Below, in pieces: positions 35,813 to 44,162 of a stretch of DNA of 64,000 nt (its first letter is position 1; every line of letters starts with the position of its first letter). Origin of the DNA: an uncultured Lachnospiraceae bacterium. Its GTDB lineage: Bacteria > Bacillota > Clostridia > Lachnospirales > Lachnospiraceae. Made by a program: the position numbers and the translations under genes. The stretch covers positions 33,031-97,030 of the forward strand of contig CAKRAK010000006.1 of the NCBI GenBank assembly GCA_934294885.1, given 5' to 3'. Below the pieces are notes generated by a model that ran no database searches, was not told the origin of the DNA, and saw nothing but the letters and a program-made list of their open reading frames with translations.

Positions 35813-36259
35813 ATGGGAATTGAAGCAATTCAAACAACAGTTGTTCCTGCACAGCAGGTACAAAGAGTAGAGCCGGTTACCACGGAGGGTAGTTATACAT
35901 CCGGTTCCATCACAGTAACACCGTCTGAGACCGCTCCGGTTCAGGCAAGAAGAGACGATTATGGTTCTGATAGTCAGCAGGGACAGGGATATCCTCAGAA
36001 TAAAAAGGAAGAGGGTAAGAATCTGAAGGACGTCAGCCCTGAGAAGGTAAAAAGTGCAATCGCAGATATCAATAAAAGAATTGCACCGACCAGAACAACC
36101 TGTGAGTTTAAGTATCATGAAAAAACAAACAGAATCTCTATTACCGTGAGAGATAAGGATACAGATAAGATTATTAAAGAGATTCCACCGGAGAAAACAT
36201 TGGATATGATTGCCAGAAATTTGGAATTAGAAGGTATTCTTGTGGATGAAAAACGATAA
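35813..36259 (+). CDS. flaG: FlaG-family flagellar protein
   Basis: A 148-residue protein. The variable N-terminus (Thr/Gln/Val-rich) is followed by the FlaG domain (KYHEKTNRISITVRDKDTD, then IPPEKTLDMIARN). FlaG affects filament length in other bacteria. The start at 35813 is preferred to the ATG at 35807 because GGAGGTGA (35799-35806) would touch the latter. It is followed directly by fliD, as in many flagellated bacteria. Confidence 0.88.
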   Translation: MGIEAIQTTVVPAQQVQRVEPVTTEGSYTSGSITVTPSETAPVQARRDDYGSDSQQGQGYPQNKKEEGKNLKDVSPEKVKSAIADINKRIAPTRTTCEFKYHEKTNRISITVRDKDTDKIIKEIPPEKTLDMIARNLELEGILVDEKR

Positions 36260-36271
36260 GGAGGGAAAACA

Positions 36272-38188
36272 ATGGCAGGAGTCAGAATGACAGGACTTGC
36301 TTCTGGGCTAGATACGGAAAGTCTGGTTGGGGAATTATCCAAGGCGTATCAGACAAAAGTGGATAATGCCAAGAAGGCTCAGACAAAGGCAGAGTGGAAA
36401 AAGGAAGCATGGTCTTCTTTGAATACAAAATTATTAAATTTCTACAAAGGCGCTCTTTCCACCTTTAAAAGTACCAGTACTTATAACACAAAGTCTGTTA
36501 AAGGTAATTTAACAGGTATGAAGGTTACAGCCAATGCAAAGGCAGTCAGCGGTAATCACACGGTGAAGGTTAACAGTACGGCAAGTGCCCAGATGTGGAC
36601 CGGATACCGTATCGGAGGTAAAGGAAAGACCGTTGACGCAACGACTTACGAAGCAGCCACAGAGGGAAGTAAGAAGATATCAGAGCTTAAGAATGCACAG
36701 GGCTACAGTATCCAGAATGCATTAAACGGTTCCGGTTTTAAGGTAAGTGCCAATGGTGCAGATACAGAGGTTAAGATTCATATTGATGAGAATACAACCG
36801 TCGACGATATGGTTGCAGATATTAACAATCAGTTATCAGGAACCGGATTGACAGCCAGCTTTGAGAAAGGGGCGCTTAAGTTTGCTAATACTTCTGTTGG
36901 TGCAGACGGTAATGCCGGTTATGATATTTCTATTGAGGCATTAAATGAAACAAGTGCTACAGCTTTGGGAATATCGAAGGATGCAACGACCATCAAACCA
37001 TTAGGAGAAGGCAATACAGAGAATACATATACGGCAGGTACTTTTGCTTATGGGGAGAAGAAAACACCGGATTCTGCCGTAACCGGCGCTACAAAGCTTA
37101 CAGATCTTGGTATTGCAGAGAATACGGTTATTAAGGTTAATGGAACCGAGATTAATGTTGACCGGAATATGACCTTATCAGGACTTGCAACCGCAATGGG
37201 TAATACCGGTATGAATGCAAGCTATGATGCAGCTCAGGGAAGATTTTATCTAAGTGCAAAGAATACAGGAACAGAGAATGCATTTACGGTAGAAACAGAT
37301 GATGATACATTAGATAAGTTAGGGTTAAAATTTGCTGATGATTATAAAGGAAAAATTGATGCCAGAGATGCATCCATTACTTATAACGGTGTAGAGTATA
37401 CCCAGTCAACCAACACCTTTAACATTAATGGTCTTACTATCGAAGCAAGCGGTACCGGTGAGGAGCAGACCTTTACGGTAGATAATGATATAGATGGTAT
37501 TTATGATAAGGTAAAGAGCTTTGTAAAAGAATATAATGAGCTGATTACAGAGATGAATAAACTCTATAATGCGGACAGTACCAGAGGATATGAGCCATTG
37601 ACCTCTGATGAGAAGGAATCCATGAATGATGAGGATATTAAGAACTGGGAGAATAAGATAAAAGGTTCTTTACTTCGTCGAGACAGTACCATCAGCTCAC
37701 TGCTTACCAATATGCGAACCATATTCAATAAAGCAGTGGATGTAACAAATCCGGATGGAACCACTTCAAAATATTCACTGGCATCCTTTGGAATTGTAAC
37801 CAGTAATTATACAGAGAAAGGACAGTTGCATATTCAGGGTGACTCGGAGGATTCCGACTTTATGGATAAGGATGACAAATTAAAAGCAGCTCTTGCTGCG
37901 AATCCGGATGCTGTAACTAAGACTTTAACTTCTCTTGGCACCGAGGTTTATAATCATCTTTTTAAAGCAATGAAAAAGACGGAGACCAGCAGTGCTATGA
38001 CGTTCTATAATGATGTTACTTTAGATAAAGATATTAAGCAGAAAAAGGAAGATGTAACATCCATTCAGGAAAAGCTTACAGCAGAAGAGGACAAATACTA
38101 CAAACAGTTTTCGTCAATGGAGACTGCATTGTCAAAGCTACAGTCCCAGCAGACATACATAGCACAGTTGTTTAGTGGAATGTCATAA
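36272..38188 (+). CDS. fliD: Flagellar filament cap protein FliD (HAP2)
   Basis: Caps the filament and folds incoming flagellin. The 638-residue protein has the N-terminal coiled-coil region (MTGLASGLDTESLVGELSKA), variable outer domains (about 70-400) and the C-terminal helical domain (VTSIQEKLTAEEDKYYKQF, then SSMETALSKLQSQ and a hydrophobic end). AAGGAGGG lies before the ATG. It is 12 bases after flaG and 60 bases before fliS. Confidence 0.95.
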   Translation: MAGVRMTGLASGLDTESLVGELSKAYQTKVDNAKKAQTKAEWKKEAWSSLNTKLLNFYKGALSTFKSTSTYNTKSVKGNLTGMKVTANAKAVSGNHTVKVNSTASAQMWTGYRIGGKGKTVDATTYEAATEGSKKISELKNAQGYSIQNALNGSGFKVSANGADTEVKIHIDENTTVDDMVADINNQLSGTGLTASFEKGALKFANTSVGADGNAGYDISIEALNETSATALGISKDATTIKPLGEGNTENTYTAGTFAYGEKKTPDSAVTGATKLTDLGIAENTVIKVNGTEINVDRNMTLSGLATAMGNTGMNASYDAAQGRFYLSAKNTGTENAFTVETDDDTLDKLGLKFADDYKGKIDARDASITYNGVEYTQSTNTFNINGLTIEASGTGEEQTFTVDNDIDGIYDKVKSFVKEYNELITEMNKLYNADSTRGYEPLTSDEKESMNDEDIKNWENKIKGSLLRRDSTISSLLTNMRTIFNKAVDVTNPDGTTSKYSLASFGIVTSNYTEKGQLHIQGDSEDSDFMDKDDKLKAALAANPDAVTKTLTSLGTEVYNHLFKAMKKTETSSAMTFYNDVTLDKDIKQKKEDVTSIQEKLTAEEDKYYKQFSSMETALSKLQSQQTYIAQLFSGMS

Positions 38189-38198
38189 TAAAAAACAA

Positions 38199-38225
38199 AC
38201 ACCGGAGGAATCAAAACTCCGGTGT
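38199..38225 (+). terminator. Hairpin between fliD and fliS
   Basis: ACACCGGAG pairs perfectly with CTCCGGTGT. Only a short T stretch (TTATTA) follows, so it may be a partial terminator or an mRNA stabiliser that lowers or sets fliS expression. Confidence 0.55.
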
Positions 38226-38247
38226 TATTACTCAAAGGAGATAGGAT

Positions 38248-38619
38248 ATGGCACAGGGAAATCCATACACAAAATATGCGAATAACAGAGTCCTGACAGC
38301 ATCACCGGCAGAATTAACGCTGATGCTTTACGAGGGGGCTATTAAGTTCTGCAATCTTGCAAAAATTGACTTGGAAAAAAATGAATATGGGGATGCCATG
38401 CACCATGTGCAGCGGGCAAGAGCGATTATTGCGGAATTACAGTCAACACTTGATTTTAAATATCCGGTTGCAAAGGATTTTGATACTATATACACCTATG
38501 TATTACAGCTTATGAAGGATTGTAATAAGAATCATGATATGGAAACATTAGAAGAAATTCTAGTTCAGTTAAGAGACCTTAGAGATACATGGAAGCAGGT
38601 TATGAAAGCGGCGAGATAG
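38248..38619 (+). CDS. fliS: Flagellin export chaperone FliS
   Basis: A 123-residue cytoplasmic chaperone that binds the flagellin C-terminus. The family opening (YTKYANNRVLTASPAELTLM, then LYEGAIKFC) and helical length are typical. AAGGAGAT lies upstream. It sits between fliD and the chaperone-like gene at 38639. Confidence 0.95.
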   Translation: MAQGNPYTKYANNRVLTASPAELTLMLYEGAIKFCNLAKIDLEKNEYGDAMHHVQRARAIIAELQSTLDFKYPVAKDFDTIYTYVLQLMKDCNKNHDMETLEEILVQLRDLRDTWKQVMKAAR

Positions 38620-38638
38620 TGGTCTGAGAGGAAAGAAA

Positions 38639-39118
38639 ATGGAAAAAAAGGAAAAAGACAGTTATGTTGGAATGTTGTTACAAACCTTGCAAAAGCAGGA
38701 GGAGACACTTCGGGAGGTCTTAACAGTTACCAAGGCTCAGAGTAAGCTTGCAGATTCCGACAGCTTTGATGAGGATCGTTTTCAGGATACATTGAATCAG
38801 AAGGAGATTCTGATTTCCCGGTTGAACAGTCTGGATGATGGATTTGCTTCCGTATACGGAAGAGTCCGTAATGTAATTATGCAGGAAAAAGATAATTACC
38901 GGGATGAGATAAGGAGGATGCAGGAGCTTATTAAGAGCTGTACGGATTTGGGGGTAGAGATTAAAGTATTGGAAGAACGTAACCGGGATAAGCTGACAAA
39001 GTGTTTTTCCGAAAAGCATAAAATGTACGGGGCACGTCTTACAGCCGCAACGGTAGCTTCCAAATATCACCAGACTATGAACTCCGGACAGATTGGCGGC
39101 TCTAATTACAAATTATAA
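38639..39118 (+). CDS. FlgN/FliT-like flagellar chaperone
   Basis: A 159-residue, almost fully helical protein with coiled-coil stretches (LQKQEETLREVLTVTKAQS, then LNQKEILISRLNSL). By position after fliS it fits FliT; by sequence form it fits the FlgN family, which guides hook-associated proteins to export. The C-terminal segment (KYHQTMNSGQ) is typical of clostridial members. The start has GAGAGGAAAG upstream. Confidence 0.65.
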   Translation: MEKKEKDSYVGMLLQTLQKQEETLREVLTVTKAQSKLADSDSFDEDRFQDTLNQKEILISRLNSLDDGFASVYGRVRNVIMQEKDNYRDEIRRMQELIKSCTDLGVEIKVLEERNRDKLTKCFSEKHKMYGARLTAATVASKYHQTMNSGQIGGSNYKL

Positions 39119-39217
39119 ACAATGCTATACGACATATAGAGAAAAGAAGCTTGTCTAATCTATATATGGTTATGGACGAAAATGATAAGAATTTTTTTAG
39201 AAATTTATAAAAAACTA

Positions 39218-39244
39218 TAAAGTATCACCGAGATACACCGATAT
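39218..39244 (+). promoter_or_regulatory. Sigma28 (SigD/FliA) promoter of flagellin 1
   Basis: TAAAGTAT (39218-39225) and CCGATAT (39238-39244), with 16 bases between TAAA and CCGATAT. This matches the flagellar sigma factor consensus. The leader to the start codon is about 135 bases, long enough for post-transcriptional control. Confidence 0.85.
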
Positions 39245-39347
39245 ATATGGTGTAAGGATAATACAACCTTATTACAATTATATAACTTGTGATAATAGCT
39301 CGTAAGAGATATTATAAAACTATCAACGGTGGCTTTGCCACTAGTAC

Positions 39348-39367
39348 ATGTTGCAAGGATGCAGCAT
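39348..39367 (+). promoter_or_regulatory. CsrA-type hairpin in the flagellin 1 leader
   Basis: ATGTTGC pairs with GCAGCAT (seven pairs, one G:U) and presents AAGGAT in the loop; the sequence GCAAGGATGC fits the CsrA target pattern. A second GGA is in the ribosome site (39376-39381). Two such sites are how CsrA represses hag in Bacillus subtilis. Confidence 0.65.
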
Positions 39368-39388
39368 TATATTCAAGGAGGAATTATT

Positions 39389-40255
39389 ATGGTAGTACAA
39401 CACAACATGCAGGCAGCAAATGCAAACAGAATGCTGGGAATGAACGTTAAGGCAGTAGCTAAGTCTACAGAGAAGTTATCTTCAGGATACAAAGTAAACC
39501 GTGCAGCAGATGATGCAGCAGGACTTTCTATTTCTGAGAAGATGAGAAACCAGATCCGTGGTATCAACCAGGCAGTTTCAAACTCTGAGGATGGTCAGTA
39601 TTTAATCCAGACAGCTGAAGGAAACTTGAATGAGATCCATTCTATCTTACAGCGTATGGGTGAGCTTGCTACAAAGGGTGCCAACGAAGTTAATGCAACT
39701 GATGACCGTAAGGCTATCGCTGATGAGTTACATCAGTTAGCTTGTGAGATTGATAGTATCTCAGCTAAGGCTCAGTTCAACGGTAAGTACTTATTAAGCG
39801 AGGATAAAAATCCGGATCTTGCAAAAGGATTAGACTTACAGGTTGGTGCTAATTCAGGAGAGACTATGAACATTAAGTTGCAGAAAATCAACACAGAAGC
39901 ACTTAAGGTAGATGATCTTAAGGATGATGTGACAGCTGGTACTGATTACGCAAATGGTACATCAACAGGAACAGATAAGTACAGAGATTTGATGACAACT
40001 GTAACATCAGCAGTTAAGACTGTATCTGATACTCGTTCACAGCTTGGTGCTATCCAGAACCGTTTGGATTACACAATCAACAACTTGGAGAACTATTCGG
40101 AGAACTTAACATCATCTGAATCTAATATCCGTGATACAGATATGGCTAAAGAGATGGTTAACTACTCTAAGAATAACATTCTTCAGCAGGCTGCACAGTC
40201 TATGCTTGCACAAGCTAACCAGTCTAACCAGGGCGTATTATCATTACTTCAGTAA
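39389..40255 (+). CDS. Flagellin 1
   Basis: A 288-residue filament subunit, a short type with only the conserved D0/D1 ends (MVVQHNMQAANANRMLG at the start, NNILQQAAQSMLAQANQ near the end) and almost no variable domain. A longer frame from 39329 is rejected: AAGGAGGAATT lies just before the ATG at 39389. Glycosylation sites would be Ser/Thr in the central region (about 165-215), but cannot be read from sequence. It has its own promoter and terminator. Confidence 0.97.
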   Translation: MVVQHNMQAANANRMLGMNVKAVAKSTEKLSSGYKVNRAADDAAGLSISEKMRNQIRGINQAVSNSEDGQYLIQTAEGNLNEIHSILQRMGELATKGANEVNATDDRKAIADELHQLACEIDSISAKAQFNGKYLLSEDKNPDLAKGLDLQVGANSGETMNIKLQKINTEALKVDDLKDDVTAGTDYANGTSTGTDKYRDLMTTVTSAVKTVSDTRSQLGAIQNRLDYTINNLENYSENLTSSESNIRDTDMAKEMVNYSKNNILQQAAQSMLAQANQSNQGVLSLLQ

Positions 40256-40282
40256 TCTAGTTACTAGATTCGGAAGACAATC

Positions 40283-40312
40283 AGAACCAATCCGTAAGGG
40301 TTGGTTCTTTTT
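40283..40312 (+). terminator. Terminator of flagellin 1
   Basis: AGAACCAA pairs with TTGGTTCT around a 10-base loop and is followed by TTTTT. Confidence 0.88.
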
Positions 40313-40405
40313 GGTGTGCGCCATTTTCCAATATTATGCTTGTCTGAATTTTATAGGATATCTGAACACACTTTTTGGAAAAATAAAAAAATTTAAATTC
40401 AGGTA

Positions 40406-40432
40406 TAAAGTATTTACCATAAGCTCCGATAT
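40406..40432 (+). promoter_or_regulatory. Sigma28 promoter of flagellin 2
   Basis: TAAAGTAT (40406-40413) and CCGATAT (40426-40432), with the same 16-base spacing as in flagellin 1. Confidence 0.85.
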
Positions 40433-40437
40433 ATGTA

Positions 40438-40521
40438 TTGTAAGGAACAACAAAAGGATTTGAGTTTCCTGACGGAACATAAGAATATAAAAAGAATGGA
40501 TTCAAATCAAAAGGATTTGAT
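40438..40521 (+). promoter_or_regulatory. Two CsrA-type hairpins in the flagellin 2 leader
   Basis: TTGT-AAGGA-ACAA (40438-40450) and ATCAAA-AGGA-TTTGAT (40506-40521) both show a perfect stem with GGA in the loop. Another AAAGGATTTG (40453-40462) and the ribosome site AAGGAGGA add further GGA motifs. Confidence 0.65.
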
Positions 40522-40541
40522 ATCTCAAGGAGGAATGAATT

Positions 40542-41408
40542 ATGGTAGTACAGCACAATATGCAGGCAGCAAATGCAAACAGAATGTTAGGTCAGAATGT
40601 AAAGGCAGTTTCAAAATCAACAGAAAAGTTATCTTCAGGTTATAAAGTAAACCGTGCAGCAGACGATGCAGCAGGACTTTCTATTTCTGAGAAGATGAGA
40701 AACCAGATCCGTGGTATCAATCAGGCAGTTTCAAACTCTGAGGATGGTCAGTATTTAATTCAGACAGCTGAAGGAAACCTGAATGAGATTCACTCTATCT
40801 TACAGCGTATGGGTGAGCTTGCTACGAAGGGTGCCAATGAAGTTAATGCGACGGATGACCGTAAAGCGATTGCTGATGAGTTACATCAGTTAGCTTGTGA
40901 GATTGACAGTATCTCAGCAAAGGCACAGTTCAATGGTAAATATTTGTTAAGTGAAGAAAAGAATCCAGATATTGATAATGGTATTGCATTACAGGTTGGT
41001 GCAAATGCTGGTGAATCAATGACAATTCAATTAAAGAAAATTAACACAGAATCACTTAAGGTAGATGATCTTAAGGATGATGTAGCAATTGGTACTGATT
41101 ACGCAGATGGTACATCAACAGGAACAGATAAGTACAGAGATTTGATGACAACTGTAACATCAGCAGTTAAGACTGTATCTGATACTCGTTCACAGCTTGG
41201 TGCTATCCAGAACCGTTTGGATTACACAATCAACAACTTAGAGAACTATTCAGAGAACTTAACATCATCTGAATCTAATATCCGTGATACAGATATGGCA
41301 ACAGAGATGGTTAACTACTCTAAGAATAATATCTTACAGCAGGCTGCACAGTCTATGCTTTCACAGGCAAATCAGTCAACTCAGGGCGTATTGAACTTAT
41401 TACAGTAA
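40542..41408 (+). CDS. Flagellin 2
   Basis: A 288-residue paralogue of flagellin 1. The first 155 and last 95 residues are almost the same; differences cluster at about 155-205 and in a few C-terminal residues (TQGVLNLLQ against NQGVLSLLQ). AAGGAGGAATG precedes the ATG. The tandem pair probably arose by duplication and may form mixed filaments. Confidence 0.97.
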   Translation: MVVQHNMQAANANRMLGQNVKAVSKSTEKLSSGYKVNRAADDAAGLSISEKMRNQIRGINQAVSNSEDGQYLIQTAEGNLNEIHSILQRMGELATKGANEVNATDDRKAIADELHQLACEIDSISAKAQFNGKYLLSEEKNPDIDNGIALQVGANAGESMTIQLKKINTESLKVDDLKDDVAIGTDYADGTSTGTDKYRDLMTTVTSAVKTVSDTRSQLGAIQNRLDYTINNLENYSENLTSSESNIRDTDMATEMVNYSKNNILQQAAQSMLSQANQSTQGVLNLLQ

Positions 41409-41421
41409 TAGATATGGATAG

Positions 41422-41458
41422 GGGTTATTCTTTACGGAGGATAACCCCTTGTTGTTTA
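41422..41458 (+). terminator. Terminator of flagellin 2
   Basis: GGGGTTAT (41422-41429) pairs with ATAACCCC (41442-41449), followed by TTGTTGTTT. Confidence 0.8.
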
Positions 41459-41513
41459 AGAAGGTTTTCATACGTTGGATAATGAAGGTTAACAGGATTA
41501 TAATGTATATATT

Positions 41514-41540
41514 GGGTAGGAATAACCTACTCTTTTTTTA
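41514..41540 (+). terminator. Second terminator upstream of maf, next to a promoter-like site
   Basis: GGGTAGG pairs with CCTACTC (one G:U) and is followed by seven T. A promoter-like pair, TTGGAT (41475-41480), 18 bases, TATAAT (41499-41504), would start RNA just at this hairpin, so it could also be an attenuator for the maf gene. Confidence 0.65.
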
Positions 41541-41569
41541 TCTGTAAAATTTATAAGAATGGTAAGAAT

Positions 41570-43462
41570 ATGCATATGAAAGAACGAATTAATAAAGCAA
41601 TTGAATTATTGTATCAGGATCGTGTAAAAGAGGCTTATGAGATTATTGCAGCGTTGGTAGGAGATATAGAGGGAATATTAGAGGGATTATCGGCAGAAAA
41701 ATATCCCCGGGTTATATCCATGCTGTCGGGAATTGTTCAATTAATGACAGATAACCGTTCTATGGAATTGGCACAGACCCTGCAGTTTGATTTCCTTCCT
41801 TTTGTATTTGATGAGACAATAGAGCTTACAAGAGAGCAGGCAGCGGCAAAAGGTTTTATGGAACAATACAGAGAGATTGAGGAAAATGCGGTTGTAATTT
41901 TATTTGGTATATTTACCAAATCATATATGGATGCAATAAAGGATTGCTGTACCGGGAAAGATGTGATTTTGTATCAGCCGGATGGTTGGAATGGGGATGA
42001 TGATGGTATTTCCAATCATATCTATTTATTGGCTGATTTTTCTGCCGAGGCAGATAGAAAGGATGGTCATAGATATAAGATAGATGAACTTCCTTTGGTG
42101 TTAAAAAAATGTATCAATGAAACAAATAAAAATGTAGTATATATCTCGGCACTTCCCGGAGCAAAGGAAGCTTATGAAGCTTCGTATAATTGGTTCAGGG
42201 AGCAGATACAGTATCGATTAGAGATGGTGAGCATTAATTCCTATACTGCAAAAACATTAGGACATATTGTTGTTCGGAATAATCTGAAAAACTTTCCGTA
42301 TCTGTTAAAGGGGTATTGTGTTGATACCTTTGTGAATGGTTTTTCAAAGGATATGCCGGCAGTTATCGTTTCAGCGGGACCGTCCTTGGCTAAAAATGCA
42401 GAAAAATTAAGGGAAATAAAAGGAAAAGCCCTTATCGTATGTGTGGACACTGCGGCACATACATTGCTTGCTAAGGATATTGTTCCTGATTTTTTAGTGA
42501 CTGTAGACCCAAGAAAGGAATTGTCTTTATTTGATGATGAAAGGATAAAGGATATTCCTCTGATCGGTTCCTCCGATATGAGCTATGAGGTTTTAAAAAA
42601 GCTTCATTGTAAAAACTTGGTAATGGCAAGCGTTAAGAATCCCTTTATCAAACATTTGTATGAGGAGAAAAAGCATCATGTTGATGAGCTGGAAAGCGGA
42701 GGCTCCGTTGCGACCTTTGCGTATTCATTCTGTAAATATATTGGTATTAAGAAAATTGCTTTTGTGGGTCAGGATCTGGCATTAACCGGAGATAAAATAT
42801 ATGCCGGTAAGGAAAAGATTGATTTAGAACATTTCCAAAGGGAATTGATTAAAATTGAAAGGTACGGTGGGGGAGAGATTTATACAACCAGAGACTATTA
42901 CAGCTATTTGATCTGGTTTGAACAGCAGATTCAAATAAATCGGGACATGGAGCATCTCAATGCAACGGAAGGCGGCGGTCGTATTCATGGCGCAGAGGAG
43001 TGCACTCTTGATGAAGTAATTAGAAGATGGGCTTTGGATTGTGATGATATAGGGGAACAGATCCGCAAGCGGATGATACCTGTATTTAAAAATTCTCAAG
43101 ATACAATAGAAGAAATCAGAAGCTATAAGAATGGATTTTCTGAGCTTGCAAAGCAGTTTGAAGAAGCTGTTCGGGCTTCAAAATATATGCAAAATCCGGA
43201 TGCCTCTAAAGAGAAATGGGAGTCTGCCAAAAAAGAGATTGAGCTTGCCAATCAGCTTTTTGATGATAGTATGCAGGCATTTCTTGTTCTGAGAGAAGTT
43301 GATGCAACAAATCTTGAAGAATATATGGAGATATGTTCCCTGGCGGTTTCGACAGGAGGTACGGAACAATATGAGTTATTAGAACGGTACTTTACCTGTT
43401 TGCTGGGTGCAACAAAAAACATTGAAGATATATTGTCGGAAACGGACTGTGATCAATTTTGA
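41570..43462 (+). CDS. Motility accessory factor (Maf) flagellin glycosyltransferase 1
   Basis: A 630-residue protein of the Maf/DUF115 (MptE-like) family. In Campylobacter, Aeromonas and Clostridium botulinum such proteins move nonulosonic acids from CMP-sugars to flagellin Ser/Thr. The core has IVSAGPSLAKNAEKL, VTVDPRKE, ESGGSVATFAYSF and FVGQDLALTGDKIYA. N- and C-terminal helical regions flank it. ATG at 41570 or 41576 could be the start; the ribosome site is weak. Its end overlaps the convergent neuA by 10 bases. Confidence 0.87.
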   Translation: MHMKERINKAIELLYQDRVKEAYEIIAALVGDIEGILEGLSAEKYPRVISMLSGIVQLMTDNRSMELAQTLQFDFLPFVFDETIELTREQAAAKGFMEQYREIEENAVVILFGIFTKSYMDAIKDCCTGKDVILYQPDGWNGDDDGISNHIYLLADFSAEADRKDGHRYKIDELPLVLKKCINETNKNVVYISALPGAKEAYEASYNWFREQIQYRLEMVSINSYTAKTLGHIVVRNNLKNFPYLLKGYCVDTFVNGFSKDMPAVIVSAGPSLAKNAEKLREIKGKALIVCVDTAAHTLLAKDIVPDFLVTVDPRKELSLFDDERIKDIPLIGSSDMSYEVLKKLHCKNLVMASVKNPFIKHLYEEKKHHVDELESGGSVATFAYSFCKYIGIKKIAFVGQDLALTGDKIYAGKEKIDLEHFQRELIKIERYGGGEIYTTRDYYSYLIWFEQQIQINRDMEHLNATEGGGRIHGAEECTLDEVIRRWALDCDDIGEQIRKRMIPVFKNSQDTIEEIRSYKNGFSELAKQFEEAVRASKYMQNPDASKEKWESAKKEIELANQLFDDSMQAFLVLREVDATNLEEYMEICSLAVSTGGTEQYELLERYFTCLLGATKNIEDILSETDCDQF

Positions 43463-44148
43463 CTAAGATAGGCTGCGGCAGTCTTTAAATCTTCTAAGTT
43501 ATCAATGTCAATGGAAACCTCCTTTGGCATGATATAAGGAATTAAGTTATCATTCAGACTGGTTTCCCGGTTAAAGTTTTCGTTGATGCAGTTGATGTAG
43601 ATGGAACCGTTTACAGTATATACGTCAGGAAAATCCTGGCGCCGTACGGTACTTTGCATTGGAAGGATGGACTGTAAAGCTCCGTCCTTTTTTATGGTTC
43701 GCATTAAAATCGGATGTTGTGTTACAGGACATACACTTACAAGGGAATCCTGCTTGGATTCCACCAAATGTTCAATGGCATCATCGATCCACTGAGGATG
43801 GCGGATTGGCTGGGTTGGCTGTAAAAGGACAACATAGTCATAATAATCCTTTTGTTCTCTCAAATACTGAATGGCATGCAACATGCAATCAATGGTTTTT
43901 GCCGTATCGGTAGATAATTCGGCAGGTCTTAAAAATGGGGCATCGGCACCATAGGCTTGTGCGATTTCCCGGATTTTGGAGGAATCCGTGGATACTAAGA
44001 CCTTATCAATATATTTACTTTTTAAACCGGCTTCAATAGAATATGCCAGTAATGGTTTTCCACATAAATCTATAATATTTTTGTTGGGAATTCCCTTACT
44101 GCCGCCCCTTGCGGGTACAATGGCAAGAATGCGTTTGTTTTGGTACAT
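43453..44148 (-). CDS. neuA: CMP-nonulosonic acid cytidylyltransferase (NeuA/LegF/PseF type)
   Basis: Activates a nine-carbon acidic sugar with CTP. The 231-residue sequence has the family P-loop-like motif AIVPARGGSKGIPNKNI, VSTDSSKI, and LLQPTQPIRHP. It is the last gene of neuB-neuC-neuA on the minus strand; the sugar may be sialic, legionaminic or pseudaminic-like, and sequence alone does not decide. It starts 14 bases after neuC. Confidence 0.9.
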   Translation of the reverse strand: MYQNKRILAIVPARGGSKGIPNKNIIDLCGKPLLAYSIEAGLKSKYIDKVLVSTDSSKIREIAQAYGADAPFLRPAELSTDTAKTIDCMLHAIQYLREQKDYYDYVVLLQPTQPIRHPQWIDDAIEHLVESKQDSLVSVCPVTQHPILMRTIKKDGALQSILPMQSTVRRQDFPDVYTVNGSIYINCINENFNRETSLNDNLIPYIMPKEVSIDIDNLEDLKTAAAYLSQN

Positions 44149-44162
44149 GTTCGTTCTTCCTT

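Noticed and set aside
39329..39388. N-terminal extension of flagellin 1
   Set aside because: The region contains the CsrA-type hairpin and the AAGGAGGA site; the second flagellin starts at the residue equal to 39389.
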